From Entrophospora sp. SA101 (taxonomy: Eukaryota > Glomeromycota > Glomeromycetes > Entrophosporales > Entrophosporaceae), in NCBI GenBank assembly GCA_958430865.1, contig CAUDNR010004518.1:15870-36222 (forward strand): a DNA stretch of 20,353 bases. The letters are read 5' to 3'. The translations under genes were made by a program, and so were the position numbers. The notes beneath the pieces are model-generated. The model was not told the DNA's origin and ran no database searches. It worked only from the letters and a program-made list of their open reading frames with translations. Shown one piece after another: positions 1-9,792 of the stretch; the first letter of the stretch is position 1, and each line of letters begins with the position of its first letter.

Positions 1-84
1 ATTGGTGTTTGAGGTTGTTGAATTGGTGTTTGAGGTTGTTGAATTGGTGTTTGAGGCTGTTGAAATTGTGTTTGAGGTTGTTGA
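1..84. repeat. 21-bp tandem repeat, about 4 copies, in coding sequence
   Basis: Units begin at 1, 22, 43 and 64. The first two are identical (attggtgtttgaggttgttg plus a), the third differs by one base, and the fourth is slightly diverged. On the minus strand each unit codes the heptapeptide QQPQTPI, in frame with the MARVEL-like protein. The array may continue beyond the window. Confidence 0.9.
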
Positions 85-611
85 GTTGGCAAATGAGATT
101 GAGATGAACTAGCAGCAAAAGTATGAATATTTTGCATTTGAACATTTTCTCCTTGTGGTGGATTATTAGTACCAGCAACATCAGTGTCCAAAGATGATTT
201 TGAGGAATTCACGTTTGCTTCATCTGTATGGGGATCATGCTTTGGTAATGGTTGACGTCTATTATCATACCATTCCTTACCGATCAAAGCCAACGAACCT
301 AGCCAACCCGCCAAAGCAAACCAACCGAAGGCATTTCCGGCTCGTGCAGTTCTACAATTTCCGGCCAATCCATTGGTAAAAAGACTTCCTGTTTTGTTTT
401 TAGCTCTTTCAAAGGCAGCCGTATCCGAGCTCGAATCACAATTTCTCAAACCCAATTCTATACTCAGTGCGATCGTTACCAAAAATACAAGCACAGACCA
501 CATTGCCGTAAGCACGAACTCTATTCTAATGACCCTTAAAGCTCTTGCCAAACTTTGAAATTTACCATATTGTAAATAAGTATAAGGAATACCGACTATT
601 GCAGCTGACAT
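1..611 (-). CDS. MARVEL-like membrane protein, partial (C-terminal part, runs off left edge)
   Basis: Reading leftwards from ATG 611-609 gives 203 open codons that leave the window without a stop. Visible are a hydrophobic start (residues 1-12), a membrane segment at about 33-52 (FVLTAMWSVLVFLVTIALS), a loop with two cysteines (58 and 86), a second membrane segment at about 94-112 (AFGWFALAGWLGSLALIG), then a cytosolic-looking tail rich in S, N, Q and P. The spacing, with CRTAR just before the last helix, resembles the third and fourth helices of fungal MARVEL-domain proteins, so one or two helices may lie in exons not identified. A good splice acceptor (GGCCCTTTCAG, ending 617) precedes the ATG, so the exon may be internal and the true start uncertain. 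The preceding in-frame codons after a TGA at 656-654 are also hydrophobic. The tail ends in a 21-bp repeat coding QQPQTPI. Confidence 0.6.
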   Translation of the reverse strand, partial: MSAAIVGIPYTYLQYGKFQSLARALRVIRIEFVLTAMWSVLVFLVTIALSIELGLRNCDSSSDTAAFERAKNKTGSLFTNGLAGNCRTARAGNAFGWFALAGWLGSLALIGKEWYDNRRQPLPKHDPHTDEANVNSSKSSLDTDVAGTNNPPQGENVQMQNIHTFAASSSQSHLPTQQPQTQFQQPQTPIQQPQTPIQQPQTP

Positions 612-653
612 AATAACTGAAAGGGCCACAAAGAAAATAAAAATAAAGTAAAG

Positions 654-2617
654 TCAGTATAATCGATGTTTTTTCCATTTAAATTCTGATGTAACATCGA
701 CTAAGGAATTTGTATCATTTTTGTTATTGTTGTTGTTATTATTATTATTAAGATACTTGACAAAACCACCATTGTTACCTCCGCCTCCACCATCATCAGT
801 GTATTCATTATCAGAAGTTAAATCAATTATTAAAACTTCGGCAGATTGATTAAAAACATCCCGTGAATGTTGTTGACAATTATGTTGATGATTATGATGA
901 TGATTACAGTTATCGTTCAATCTAGCAGGTGGTAATGAATATGAAGAAAAAGGCGGTGACGATGTATAAATGTTATTAAATTGTTGAGAAGGATTGGATG
1001 ATGTGCTAATCATCCTCATTTCTGGTCGTGGCCATGTATTAGAATGTTGAGTAATTGGATGTTGGGTAGATTGTGGATTACCATAAATTTGATAATTGAA
1101 CGTATGATCAGGTTCAAAGGATTGATGGTTGCCGTAATTAAAAACAGAAGGATAGCTATTATTTGTTGAATTGTATACATTAACGTTCATTGATCGTGGT
1201 TGTGGAGGTGGTGGTAATCTAGTGTTATTATGTAAGGCATCGTGCTGATTAATGTATGGTGAGTGACTATTAGAACCGAGTATTATTATATCTAAATTAT
1301 TATCAATCATTGAATCAACATTCATTGCAAAGTTATTTGAGCCTAGAATGTTTGGGCTATAGGTGAAGATATTGTTGTTGATCGTTGAGGGGTCGTCCGA
1401 TAGTAGATGTCTTTTTTCATAGCTATTTAAAGATGGATTAGAATTGTTGTTTGTTGGACGCGTGTAAGAATAACTATCATTATTATTGTTATTATTATAA
1501 TTGTTGATACTATAATTATCACTAATACCATCGTCATTATTATTACTAGTGTTATTAGCATTAAAATTGTTATTGGTATCACTATTGGTTTGTTCTGTGT
1601 AAAATTTATTTTGTCTAAATATTTTAGAAAAGATTTGACTATTGTGATTGGTGGTGTTTAGTTGATCTTGTATGGGAGGACTTGGAGGGGTGCTATAAGA
1701 TTTTTCACCGGTGTCAACAGTAAGCCTTGATGACGAAGAAGAAATTGACGCTGAATCGTTAACAACAATTATTTCATAACAGGATCTTTGTGAGGTTGTT
1801 GCTGATTTTTTATTTTCACTAAACGCTGACTCATATAAAGCAGAAATTTCCAACTTCTCCATATCTTTCACATCTTTCTTTTCTCCCTCTTCCAAGTGTT
1901 CAGAATATTCAGAATGTGATTGTTTAAAATGTTTACTGAATCTAGGTGTTCTGAGGCCCTTTTTACTAGTAGATATTCCAGCAAAAGCTTTTTTGTTAGT
2001 GGTGTGTTTTGACTTTTTATTGTAATTTTTTTTATCAACACCAACGCCAACACCATCTATAGTATTAGAATTAGAATAAGAAGCATTATCATCATCATCA
2101 TTATTATTCAAAATTTTATCAGATTTTAATTTTCTTAATTTTTTTGGTGGAGCTTTTTCATCATCAATAGTGTTATTCGTGATGTCGTTTTTGGTTTTGG
2201 TTTCTTCAAAAAAACGTTTAAGTTTTTTTGTGTTGTGAATTACAGAAACCATTTTTAAACGTTGTTGGTGTTGTTGTTTTTGGTGAGAATTAGTTGTTGA
2301 TGGCGATGATGAGATGCTAATGGTCTTGCGATCTTTAATATTTCTTTTCTTGTGTTTATTGTATTTATTATGTTTATTTCCTGGAAGTGATTTTAAAAAG
2401 TCAACTTCAGAGAATATAAGATCTCGCACTATACAAAAAAGAAATAATTAATAATAAATGAATACGGAGCTTATCAAAGTATTAATAGTAATAATAATAG
2501 CAATGGTAATGATCATCACCTCCTTTCACTTGAACTTCAACAGAAGCCTTGCTTTTTTGGAAAAGATAAGGTTCTCTTTTCAACTGCTTTTTCTAAAAAA
2601 ATATACAACTGGAATTA

Positions 2618-2653
<36 letters not shown>

Positions 2654-2957
2654 AACGCGTAAAGAATAATGATTCGTACTTTTCGCGGAACCTCTATTTT
2701 TGTCAGACCATCAGTGCAAGAGCTTGCTGAAGAGCCAGCTATTAAATGTACATTTATAATTATATTAATTATCATATTAAATTCATTTTCAAATCGTCGT
2801 TATTATTATGCTGATGAGTACCTTCATCAATTGAAGCGGTTCTAATAGCTTCCAATTGGTCTTCAAGATATTTTTCAAGAAACTCGCGTTTTCTATTATT
2901 CTGTAAACTTTTAGTGTGTTTACTAAGGTTTTTTTTGGTAAGCATTGCAGGAATCAT
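654..2957 (-). CDS. Asn-rich nuclear-type protein with three SUMO-interacting-motif-like sites
   Basis: Four exons join in frame: 2957-2822, 2738-2680, 2592-2520 and 2428-654. They give 680 residues ending in TGA. All introns are GT..AG, and the last two acceptors are strong (TATTTTTTTAG, TTTTTTGTATAG). The N-terminus is charged and helical (NRKREFLEKYLEDQLEAIR). The rest is disordered and basic, then Asn/Ser-rich. Three short hydrophobic strands sit next to Ser/acidic residues, as in SUMO-interacting motifs: EIIVVNDS (about 308-315), DIIILGSNS (about 469-477) and EVLIIDLTSDNE (620-631). The last is close to the canonical VIDLT plus acidic type. A basic cluster (PPKKLRKLK, about 183-191) may be a nuclear signal. 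The C-terminus is basic (FKWKKHRLY). No catalytic domain is recognisable. If splicing is wrong, a strong-context ATG at 2252-2250 is an alternative start. SUMO binding is inferred from motifs only. Confidence 0.7.
804..839 (-). other. Strongest SUMO-interacting-motif-like site (EVLIIDLTSDNE)
   Basis: Codes residues 620-631 of the Asn-rich protein. A hydrophobic core followed by D-L-T-S-D-N-E matches the hydrophobic-plus-acidic SIM pattern known from SUMO ligases and SUMO-targeted ubiquitin ligases. Two weaker sites are coded at about 1755-1775 and 1272-1292. Confidence 0.6.
2621..2651. repeat. (AC)n microsatellite inside an intron
   Basis: About 15 uninterrupted AC units lie in the second intron of the Asn-rich protein gene, between the donor at 2679 and the acceptor at 2593. 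Confidence 0.95.
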
Positions 2958-3156
2958 TTTAAAATTAATGAAAAGTTGAAGATTATAATATGAAAAAAAA
3001 TTTATTGATTTTGATTGGCATGACCCTGTTGTAATGTGAATTTATGTTAGTGTGTGAATTTGAAATTAGCCAATTAAAAAGCCTAATATATTATTACACA
3101 ATTTTATGATTTGTTCCATTTCAACATAAATGTAATTCTCATAAAAAAAGAAGATA

Positions 3157-3722
3157 CGCAGTGATGTGCATCGGAAGCTCCCCAACGACCTTTCATTGGG
3201 ATTAGAAGTTCCAGTGGAAGGTTTGGAAGCCTTTCCAATTGTTTATTGGACTTTGAACATTACAGCCAATAAAATTCAAGAATTAAATTTTTTAATTACG
3301 ACTATTTTTCAAAATGGGGAATTTTTATTATTGTATAATAATTAGCTATTGCCGATTGCAGAAAAGTCTTTTATCCCCACGGATTTTACCAAATTAGTTT
3401 TTTTGGGAAGCATGAAATGTAAAAAAAAACAGCGTGCAACATTGAATTGACATGGGTAATTAATTAAATTGGGGAAATAAAAAAATAATTATTTATTTCT
3501 CAAAACCACCACCTGACAAAGATATATTAAAGTATTACGAAATAAATGCAATACATACAAAGAACCGCATAAACATTACAAACAAAAAAAGCCACAAGTT
3601 AAGAATCATTTAAAAAGTCGCGTTCTTCCAATGCAGTTATTGGTCCTCAATTTATCCCGTAACTAATTGTGATTGGACAACAGTATCAATGACATAAAAG
3701 CTTCCAAAGACACGTCACTGCG
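3157..3722. mobile_element. MITE-like element with TA-flanked terminal inverted repeats
   Basis: The left end reads CGCAGTGATGTG from 3157 and the right end is the inverse of CGCAGTGACGTG, ending at 3722. One mismatch occurs in these 12 bases. After a short unmatched stretch both ends continue with GGAAGCT, giving a repeat of about 23 bp with one indel. Each end is bordered by TA (3155-3156 and 3723-3724), the target duplication of Tc1/mariner elements. The 566-bp interior has no long open frame, so it looks non-autonomous. The family is inferred from the TA and the repeats. Confidence 0.6.
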
Positions 3723-3862
3723 TATACATACTTGCCCAAGATATAAAATTTATTTTTTTCAATAGGAAAATAGGGATTAACCACTGTAGATCATGGTAAA
3801 ATGTTGCGTATATTCTACCCTTAAATAGCAATAGTATTATTATTATTTATTTGACGCCATGA

Positions 3863-4039
3863 ACTATTTATAGAGTTGAACCATTAAGGTTTAAATCAAC
3901 AGTGTATGGTGTTGACTTTTATATCAGCATTAAAATTAAGATCGATGAAGATGTTATGGACAAGTTACTTTTGTATGAAGAAATTGTTGTAATAGTTGAA
4001 GTGGCGAAGATGATAAATATTGTTTGCATTATGCTTTAG
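3863..4039 (+). other. Possible coding remnant, unrecognised
   Basis: A stop-to-stop frame of 58 codons without a usable start has coding-like composition (for example YGVDFYISIKIKIDED, then DKLLLYEEIVVIVEVAKM). It has no identified neighbour exons and ends at TAG 4037. It could be chance or a decayed gene fragment. Apart from this and the element at 3157-3722, nothing is evident between 2958 and 4290. Confidence 0.2.
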
Positions 4040-4290
4040 ATACGAATTGATAATAACGGATGCCGTTGATGAATTTGATCTTAACTCGCAACAATTCTAA
4101 TGCTTTTTTAAAATCTAATCTAATATTGCTCAAATTTTATTAATTCACACGCGAGAACTAAAGTCATATTTTTTTATTTTAATGTGATACTATATAGCCA
4201 CGTATTTAAAATCGTGATAACAAATAAAAATAATACAATAATAATATATAGAAATAATTTTTCATTTTAATTCAAACCAACGCAATCCAA

Positions 4291-5604
4291 TCAACCTTCC
4301 TGAACACCGATAAACATCGCAAGCATATCGCTCATGCTAACAACACCTATAGGTTTTTTTGACTCTTTCTCAACTACCCAAACATGATGAACTCCATTAT
4401 CAATTGAAACTCTCATGATTTCTTGTAAGTTTGTATCTTCATGACAAAAAATAATGTTTTTCGGGTGCGTACGAATCTTTCCAAGAAATGCTGTAATTGG
4501 TAACAAGCACTCAGCGATATTGTCGACGTTTAGGTAGCGAATATCCGAAGATGATAAATTATCGACTAATTCAACGATTCTTTCACCGGCCTCGTCATCA
4601 CCACCATCTACAATTGCGACTGAACTTAAGTTATGAATTGCCTTCATAAAAATAAACATTGAAAGTTATGAGAAAAATAAATTATAATTACAACCACATG
4701 AGAATAATTATTAATATTACCAGAACTTTAAATCCTGCTAAAGCTGTCATGTCTTTAGTGATGGAAAATGCAAATGTGGACTTGACTGGAGATACTGGTA
4801 ATCTTATGAATCAAAGAAAGCAAGAAATTAATTATAAACAAAACATAAAAAATAATTACAATCAAATAATAATAAGTAATTAATTATTGATAATTACCTA
4901 CGAGAAGGTTGATTCGGATCATCTTTTTTGGTAAAGGTGATCCAAGATCGTTGCATAACTTTATTAGCTGGCCAATCCAAAGCACCATCCTTCTGAGCTT
5001 CTTTCAAAACCGGATTTTTAAGAAAGTAATCGATCGCATCCCATTGGGTAATAATGGCAGCATGTTGAACATCACTTGCCATAATTTCTTTATTGTTTGA
5101 CGTCGAAGCTAAAATAGCATAAACATTTTCGTGTGTGCCCATCGCTTCTAATCCATCGCTAAGTGGTTCGGATTTGTGATAAATTTTAAAATTATTTGCT
5201 AAATTCATTTCATCAATCAAGTCACTGATTGGTTTTTCGTAAACATTTGTAATTTTTTGTTTTACTTCCTTGCTCATATAATCATGAGCAGATTCCTTAG
5301 CATCCATTCTACTAAAAACCTCTTTCAACATTAAATATCTGTTGATGTTGACCACATTAACGATACTAACAAATTTATTTTGGTAATTATCAAATACTGG
5401 TATCGAGATTATATTATGAATTCGTAAAAGATTTAGAACAAAGGAGATTTTATTATCCGAATGTGCGTAAACTAATGGCTCAAGTGGTTTATTACTGATT
5501 TCTTGTAGAAATGAATCAATATGTAGTTTGCGAAGACTTTCTAAAAATTTAGACGAATTCAAAAGATGTGATGGATCCACCGGTTGTTGATGTTCAGTTG
5601 GCAT
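4291..5604 (-). CDS. CBS-domain protein with four CBS-type segments (AMPK-gamma/PV42-like layout)
   Basis: Three exons, 5604-4898, 4802-4721 and 4641-4291, join in frame to 379 residues. Donors are CGTAG|GTAATT and CTG|GTAATA; acceptors end ATAAG and ATGAAG. The start is the first ATG of the long exon. Four segments can be outlined: about 35-100 (KISFVLNLLRIHNIISIPVFD), 110-230 (ISDLIDEMNLANNFKIY, then a divergent second half), 240-320 (FAFSITKDMTALAGFKVL, then NLSSVAIVD across exons 2 and 3) and 320-379 (LQEIMRVSIDNGVHHVWVV, PIGVVSMSDMLAMF). CBS segments work in pairs that bind adenosine nucleotides. Two pairs are the arrangement of AMPK-gamma and Sds23-type regulators. No kinase-binding or other domain is visible, so the partner is unknown. 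The last segment is the most typical and the second the weakest. Confidence 0.85.
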
Positions 5605-5778
5605 TTTTTTTTTTTAAAGAAAAAAATTATTCCTTGAGAAAAAGAATATTTTTTTATTTTATAATATGTGAGAATATTAGCGTAGAACCCTCTAGATTTT
5701 TTTTCTTACGTATATTATATCATGACAAACCATAAAAATGCTAAAAAAGGCAAATGTAATGGTATACTACTCAGACTT

Positions 5779-6966
5779 TTAATTAAATATATTATCATTA
5801 TTTAAGTTAGGTTCCCAGTAATAAACATAATTAAATGTAAGACATTTCAATCGAATGACATTATTAAACATATCAACTAAATGTTGATTGAACTCATTCA
5901 TGTAAAATATTGATGATTGTTCTAAATTTTGACAATTTCGAGCAATTAATTGCAACAGTTCTTCTAAATGACGTTTGTCAATCGGAGCATCCTCGACATT
6001 TAGAACCTTTAGATTTCTTCCATTGATTTCAAGGAAATTCGACAAACTATATAAAAATGGCTGATTATAAATGATTAAATTTAGGGTTGTAAATATTTGA
6101 AAAGAAACAATGTTGCAAATTGCTTGTTGATGATGAAATTCTACTAACATCATTATTGAACATTGACAATGACTGTATTCACAATTGGGTTGGATTGGAT
6201 TACCCTTAAATCTTGTTCACAAATTTATTGAGATTAGGATACATTTTTGTTGGATTATAACGAGGATTTGCAATTTGATTGATTAAATTTATTTATGGTT
6301 CTTTTAAAAAAAAAAAAAAAAAAATAATAAAATATGGACATTACTGGCCTTGTAAATAGCAACGCGGCAAATTCAAAACTTTTAAATATAAATGAAAGTA
6401 AAGCCACTTGCAGTTTTGGCTTTGTTATGTGCTTATTTATTTGTTCGTGTAGCATGAATTTGAAATTTTCGAACGTTGGTATTAAAAATCCAATTTAACG
6501 TACCCGTGACTTTCTCACAATAGGTTATTGAATTTGAATGAATTGCAACTGCCCTTTTGAATTCCACTGACAAAGTTAGACATTTGTTCACATGAATGGC
6601 TGGTTTCTTGATTTGATCTTGTTCTTTGAGTCAGATTACGATCAATTTCGTCCTCGATTGAAGAATTAATATCAACTTTAATTTTTAAAACTTGAATATT
6701 TCTACATGACCTTGCCAACCTATCGAAAAATTCAAACCCATTAAGAAAATAACAATCTAATTCACGAATATTTTGAATGAAACTATGAAATCCATCATAA
6801 TCAAGCATCCAGCTATAATCTAAACAGGTAGTTCCAAGTACCTTGACATTTGAATAATTTTCACCAATATTTTATCAAATTTAAACTTGGTGATTTGACC
6901 AAGATCCAATTCAGTAGCAAATCTGACATAGTTTCAGAATGACGGATTCTCAAATGCCTTAAAGTT
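5779..6966 (-). pseudogene. Decayed F-box/leucine-rich-repeat-type protein gene
   Basis: Three stretches on the minus strand read like the C-terminal body of the large F-box/LRR families of Glomeromycotina, but in different frames. About 6960-6860 reads NYVRFATELDLGQITKFKFD with an in-frame TGA just before it. From about 6870 to 6515 the frame shifts (NIRELDCYFLNGFEFFDRLA, then RSCRNIQVLKI). At 6153-5779 it reads FLEINGRNLKVLNVEDAPID, then LLQLIARNCQNLEQ, with regular Leu/Asn spacing. Between them lie stops, a shift near 6540 and an A-run at 6307-6325. The N-terminal F-box itself is not seen. Introns cannot repair it simply, because the breaks fall inside conserved stretches without good splice sites. 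The family call rests on style of sequence, so it is tentative. Confidence 0.5.
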
Positions 6967-7305
6967 TATGCAGTAACGATTTTTTTTTAAAGAATTCTTT
7001 ATCTTCCAACATTAAACAATTAATTAATTAAAATTTTTTACTTCTGCAAAGTAAAATGGTAGATTTCTCCATAAAATTGGAATAAAGTTCCATTGTTTGT
7101 TTTTTTAAAATGAGGGAAACCATGTAAACAAACTTATCTATATACAAAAATTACCAAATTTAATAGTTGCACGATTTCTTCGCGTAACATCAAGTTCAAT
7201 AAAGTGACACATCATGAATTTGTTTGTCCTCTATCCAAATGTATATTTACAATAACAAATATCAATTTCATTTACTCAAATACCTCACTTATTCAGAAAA
7301 TAATA

Positions 7306-9751
7306 ATGGATAAACCGTCACATAATACTGTTGATTCTGTGGGGGAAGCATTTAAACCTTTTGCTTCTTTAATAACCACAGCAAATGCTGTGATAAATCA
7401 AATTGTTGATATTTTTGAAAATGCAGAGTATAACAAAAAGATTTGTAATGTGTTTTTAGTTCGTGTAGACGTTGCTACAATTCACATTAAAAATCTAGAA
7501 CGTAGAAAAGAAGAAAATGAATATCTTTTTCGTGATGTAGAGTATTACAAGCACTTTGTACGTTTTACCACTATATTAACAGAAATAAAAACATTTCTTA
7601 ATGATATTACCCATCTTCCTGGATATAATAAATACAATTCTGCAAAGAATTTTGAAGAGATGTTTGGAAACCTTACTCGAGAAATTGATACTATTATGAA
7701 AAATTTAAAATTTACAATGACCATTGCTCCTGAAGAGCAAACAAAAATTGATCAACAAAGTTTAAAAGAGGATCACGAAAAAATGGAAAAGGTTAAATTT
7801 TATCTATGTATATGTATATATTATAATTAACGTAATTTTGATTATAATTATATATTATATATATATTTTAGTTTTGGGGATCAATTAGTGGTGGAATTGT
7901 TGATGATAACAAACAAATGAACACATCTTTGCAAGAAGTAATTATTATCAAAACTCAAGTGGAATCCAAAGATAATCAAGGTGATATTAATAATTCTATA
8001 AAGGCAACTCAAATACCACCAGATATGTTACAAGATCCAGAGCATAAAAAACCATCCGATTCACGAAGAAAAAGACCACCTTATATTTGCAAAAAAATTT
8101 TAAAAGAAGACATAGAAGTTGCTTGTCAGCCTATAACAACACCTGATGAAACTCATCTACCAGTTGAATATCAAAATGTTCAATCACAGCTAGCTATTTT
8201 GGGGAAATTACATGATTCAAAGAATATATTGAGATTCTATGGTCTTTCTACAGTTGATGATTCAACAGTTATGGTTCTTGAATGGGCAGAAATGGGAAAG
8301 TTGGATGATGTTTACAATAACTATGTCATTAGTTGGCCTGAAAAAGTATCCATAGCTCTTGAAATTTGTCGTGGACTTATATTTTTACACTCATGTAAAA
8401 TCCTTCATCATGATATACGTTGTGGAAATATTATGGTAACCAGTACAAACATATTATGTGTATATATATATATATATAAATGTAAACATAGAAATAGATT
8501 CATCTAAAATAATATTTATTTTATTTATTTGAAAATCAGATGACTAACAAAAAGGAACCAAAAATTGCAAATTTTGATTATGCTCGTGATGTTCAAGATG
8601 CAACTAGAGAATTGAAAAATTTAACAGTTGTTGTTCATTGGTTAGCACCAGAAAAGTTATTACATGCTTTTAAACAATCTTATAATTTTAAATGTGAAAT
8701 ATTTAGGTAAAAGATGATTTTATTATTATATAATATGCAGAATGCATACCATGGTATCCTCATATTTTTATTTTATTTTGACATAAATTAGCTTTGGAAT
8801 GTTGCTTTGGGAGCTTGGGTTTGAAAGAATCCCTTATGACAAATGGGATATTCCAAAAATTCGAGAATATGTATTGAGTTCCAAAAGAGAATTGGTTACT
8901 TATGATGATGATGATGAAAAAATGTTAAAACTACAAGAAGAATATTCAAATATTTTTATAGGTGGTAAGTTATCAAAATTGTAAATTATATTTTTTGATC
9001 TTTGTATAGAAAATAATAAAATAATAATATTCAATGTTTTTTATTATTCTATATATTATTCTAACAAGCCTGGAGAGATGATCCTACAACAAGATCATCC
9101 CTTCAACATATTTTCTTAAAATTGGATAATTTGGCCTCAAAATATGGTAAAAGCAATGAAAATATTCCATTTCCCAAAAAAAGGAGAAATCCAGATGGTA
9201 CTATAGCACGTAGTAAACATTCTGTTTCTGTTAGTGATGACAAGGGATTTTTAGAAGCTAACAAACCTGATTCAATTATGCCGATTATTTCACTTGAAGA
9301 AGGTCTTCGAGCACATAAAAATAAAGAGAGGGGAAAGGCATGGATTTGTTTCCAAGCTCATGCTGAATTAGGAAGTCCATTAGCTAAATATTGGAAAGGA
9401 TATTATTTGTATGAAGGATATTGTGGTCATGTGGATAAAGAAAAGGCCATTAGGTTATTTCAAGAAGCTGCTGATGAAGGAAGTGGTGATGCTCAATTAC
9501 GTTATGCATTTGCTTTGGTGAATAATAAAAAATTTGATAAAGATTTATTTATTAGGTATCTTACATTATCCGCTGATAATGGAAATACAACAGCTAGATT
9601 TAATTTAGGTGATTTGTATTATAATGGGAAGCTTGGATCTCCCAAAGATATAAATAAAGGAATTAAATTTTTGAAATTAGCTGCTTTAGACAGACACCCA
9701 AAAGCAATTGAATTATTAGGCAAATTGAAAATTGATGTTTATAGAAGTTGA
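7306..9751 (+). CDS. MLKL-type helical bundle + pseudokinase + Sel1 repeats
   Basis: Five exons, 7306-7791, 7872-8435, 8540-8706, 8792-8964 and 9069-9751, join in frame to 690 residues with clean GT..AG introns. An in-frame ATG at 7204 exists, but 7306 begins the family-like N-terminus. Residues 1-162 are helical (NAVINQIVDIFENAEYNKKI; RFTTILTEIKTFLNDI; LTREIDTIMKNLKFTM). They resemble the four-helix N-terminal domain of MLKL, including the E-x2-x-Y-x-K-K-x-C pattern. Residues about 230-460 are kinase-like: the beta-3 lysine is replaced (VACQ, Q248), the catalytic loop is HHDIRCGN (D343 and N kept), DFG is NFD (361-363), and WLAPE and SFGMLLWELGFERIPY follow. No glycine loop is visible. Loss of the lysine and the DFG Asp suggests a pseudokinase. 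Residues about 560-690 hold three Sel1-type repeats (AKYWKGYYLYEG, ARFNLGDLYYNG). Possible role: signalling or regulated cell death, inferred only. Confidence 0.85.
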
Positions 9752-9792
9752 GAAATTACATTTATTGTTATATGGGGCATTGGGGTGTTAGA

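Noticed and set aside
194..558. Two plus-strand frames of 61 codons
   Set aside because: Shadows of the MARVEL-like coding frame on the other strand.
720..790. Minus-strand alternative frame starting MVVLSSILIIII, a possible missing first helix of the MARVEL-like protein
   Set aside because: It is the out-of-frame reading of an AAT/AAC repeat in the Asn-rich gene, stops at TAG, and has no good donor.
2593..2775. 60-codon minus frame through the AC repeat as a separate gene
   Set aside because: Its first part is exon 2 of the Asn-rich protein; the rest reads through the GT-repeat in the intron.
2680..2957. Borealin-like N-terminus for the Asn-rich protein
   Set aside because: The first helix has vaguely similar spacing, but the diagnostic R-[IL]-P-x-x-[LI]-R segment is absent.
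4659..4883. 74-codon plus-strand frame
   Set aside because: Antisense to exon 2 and both introns of the CBS gene, with no independent support.
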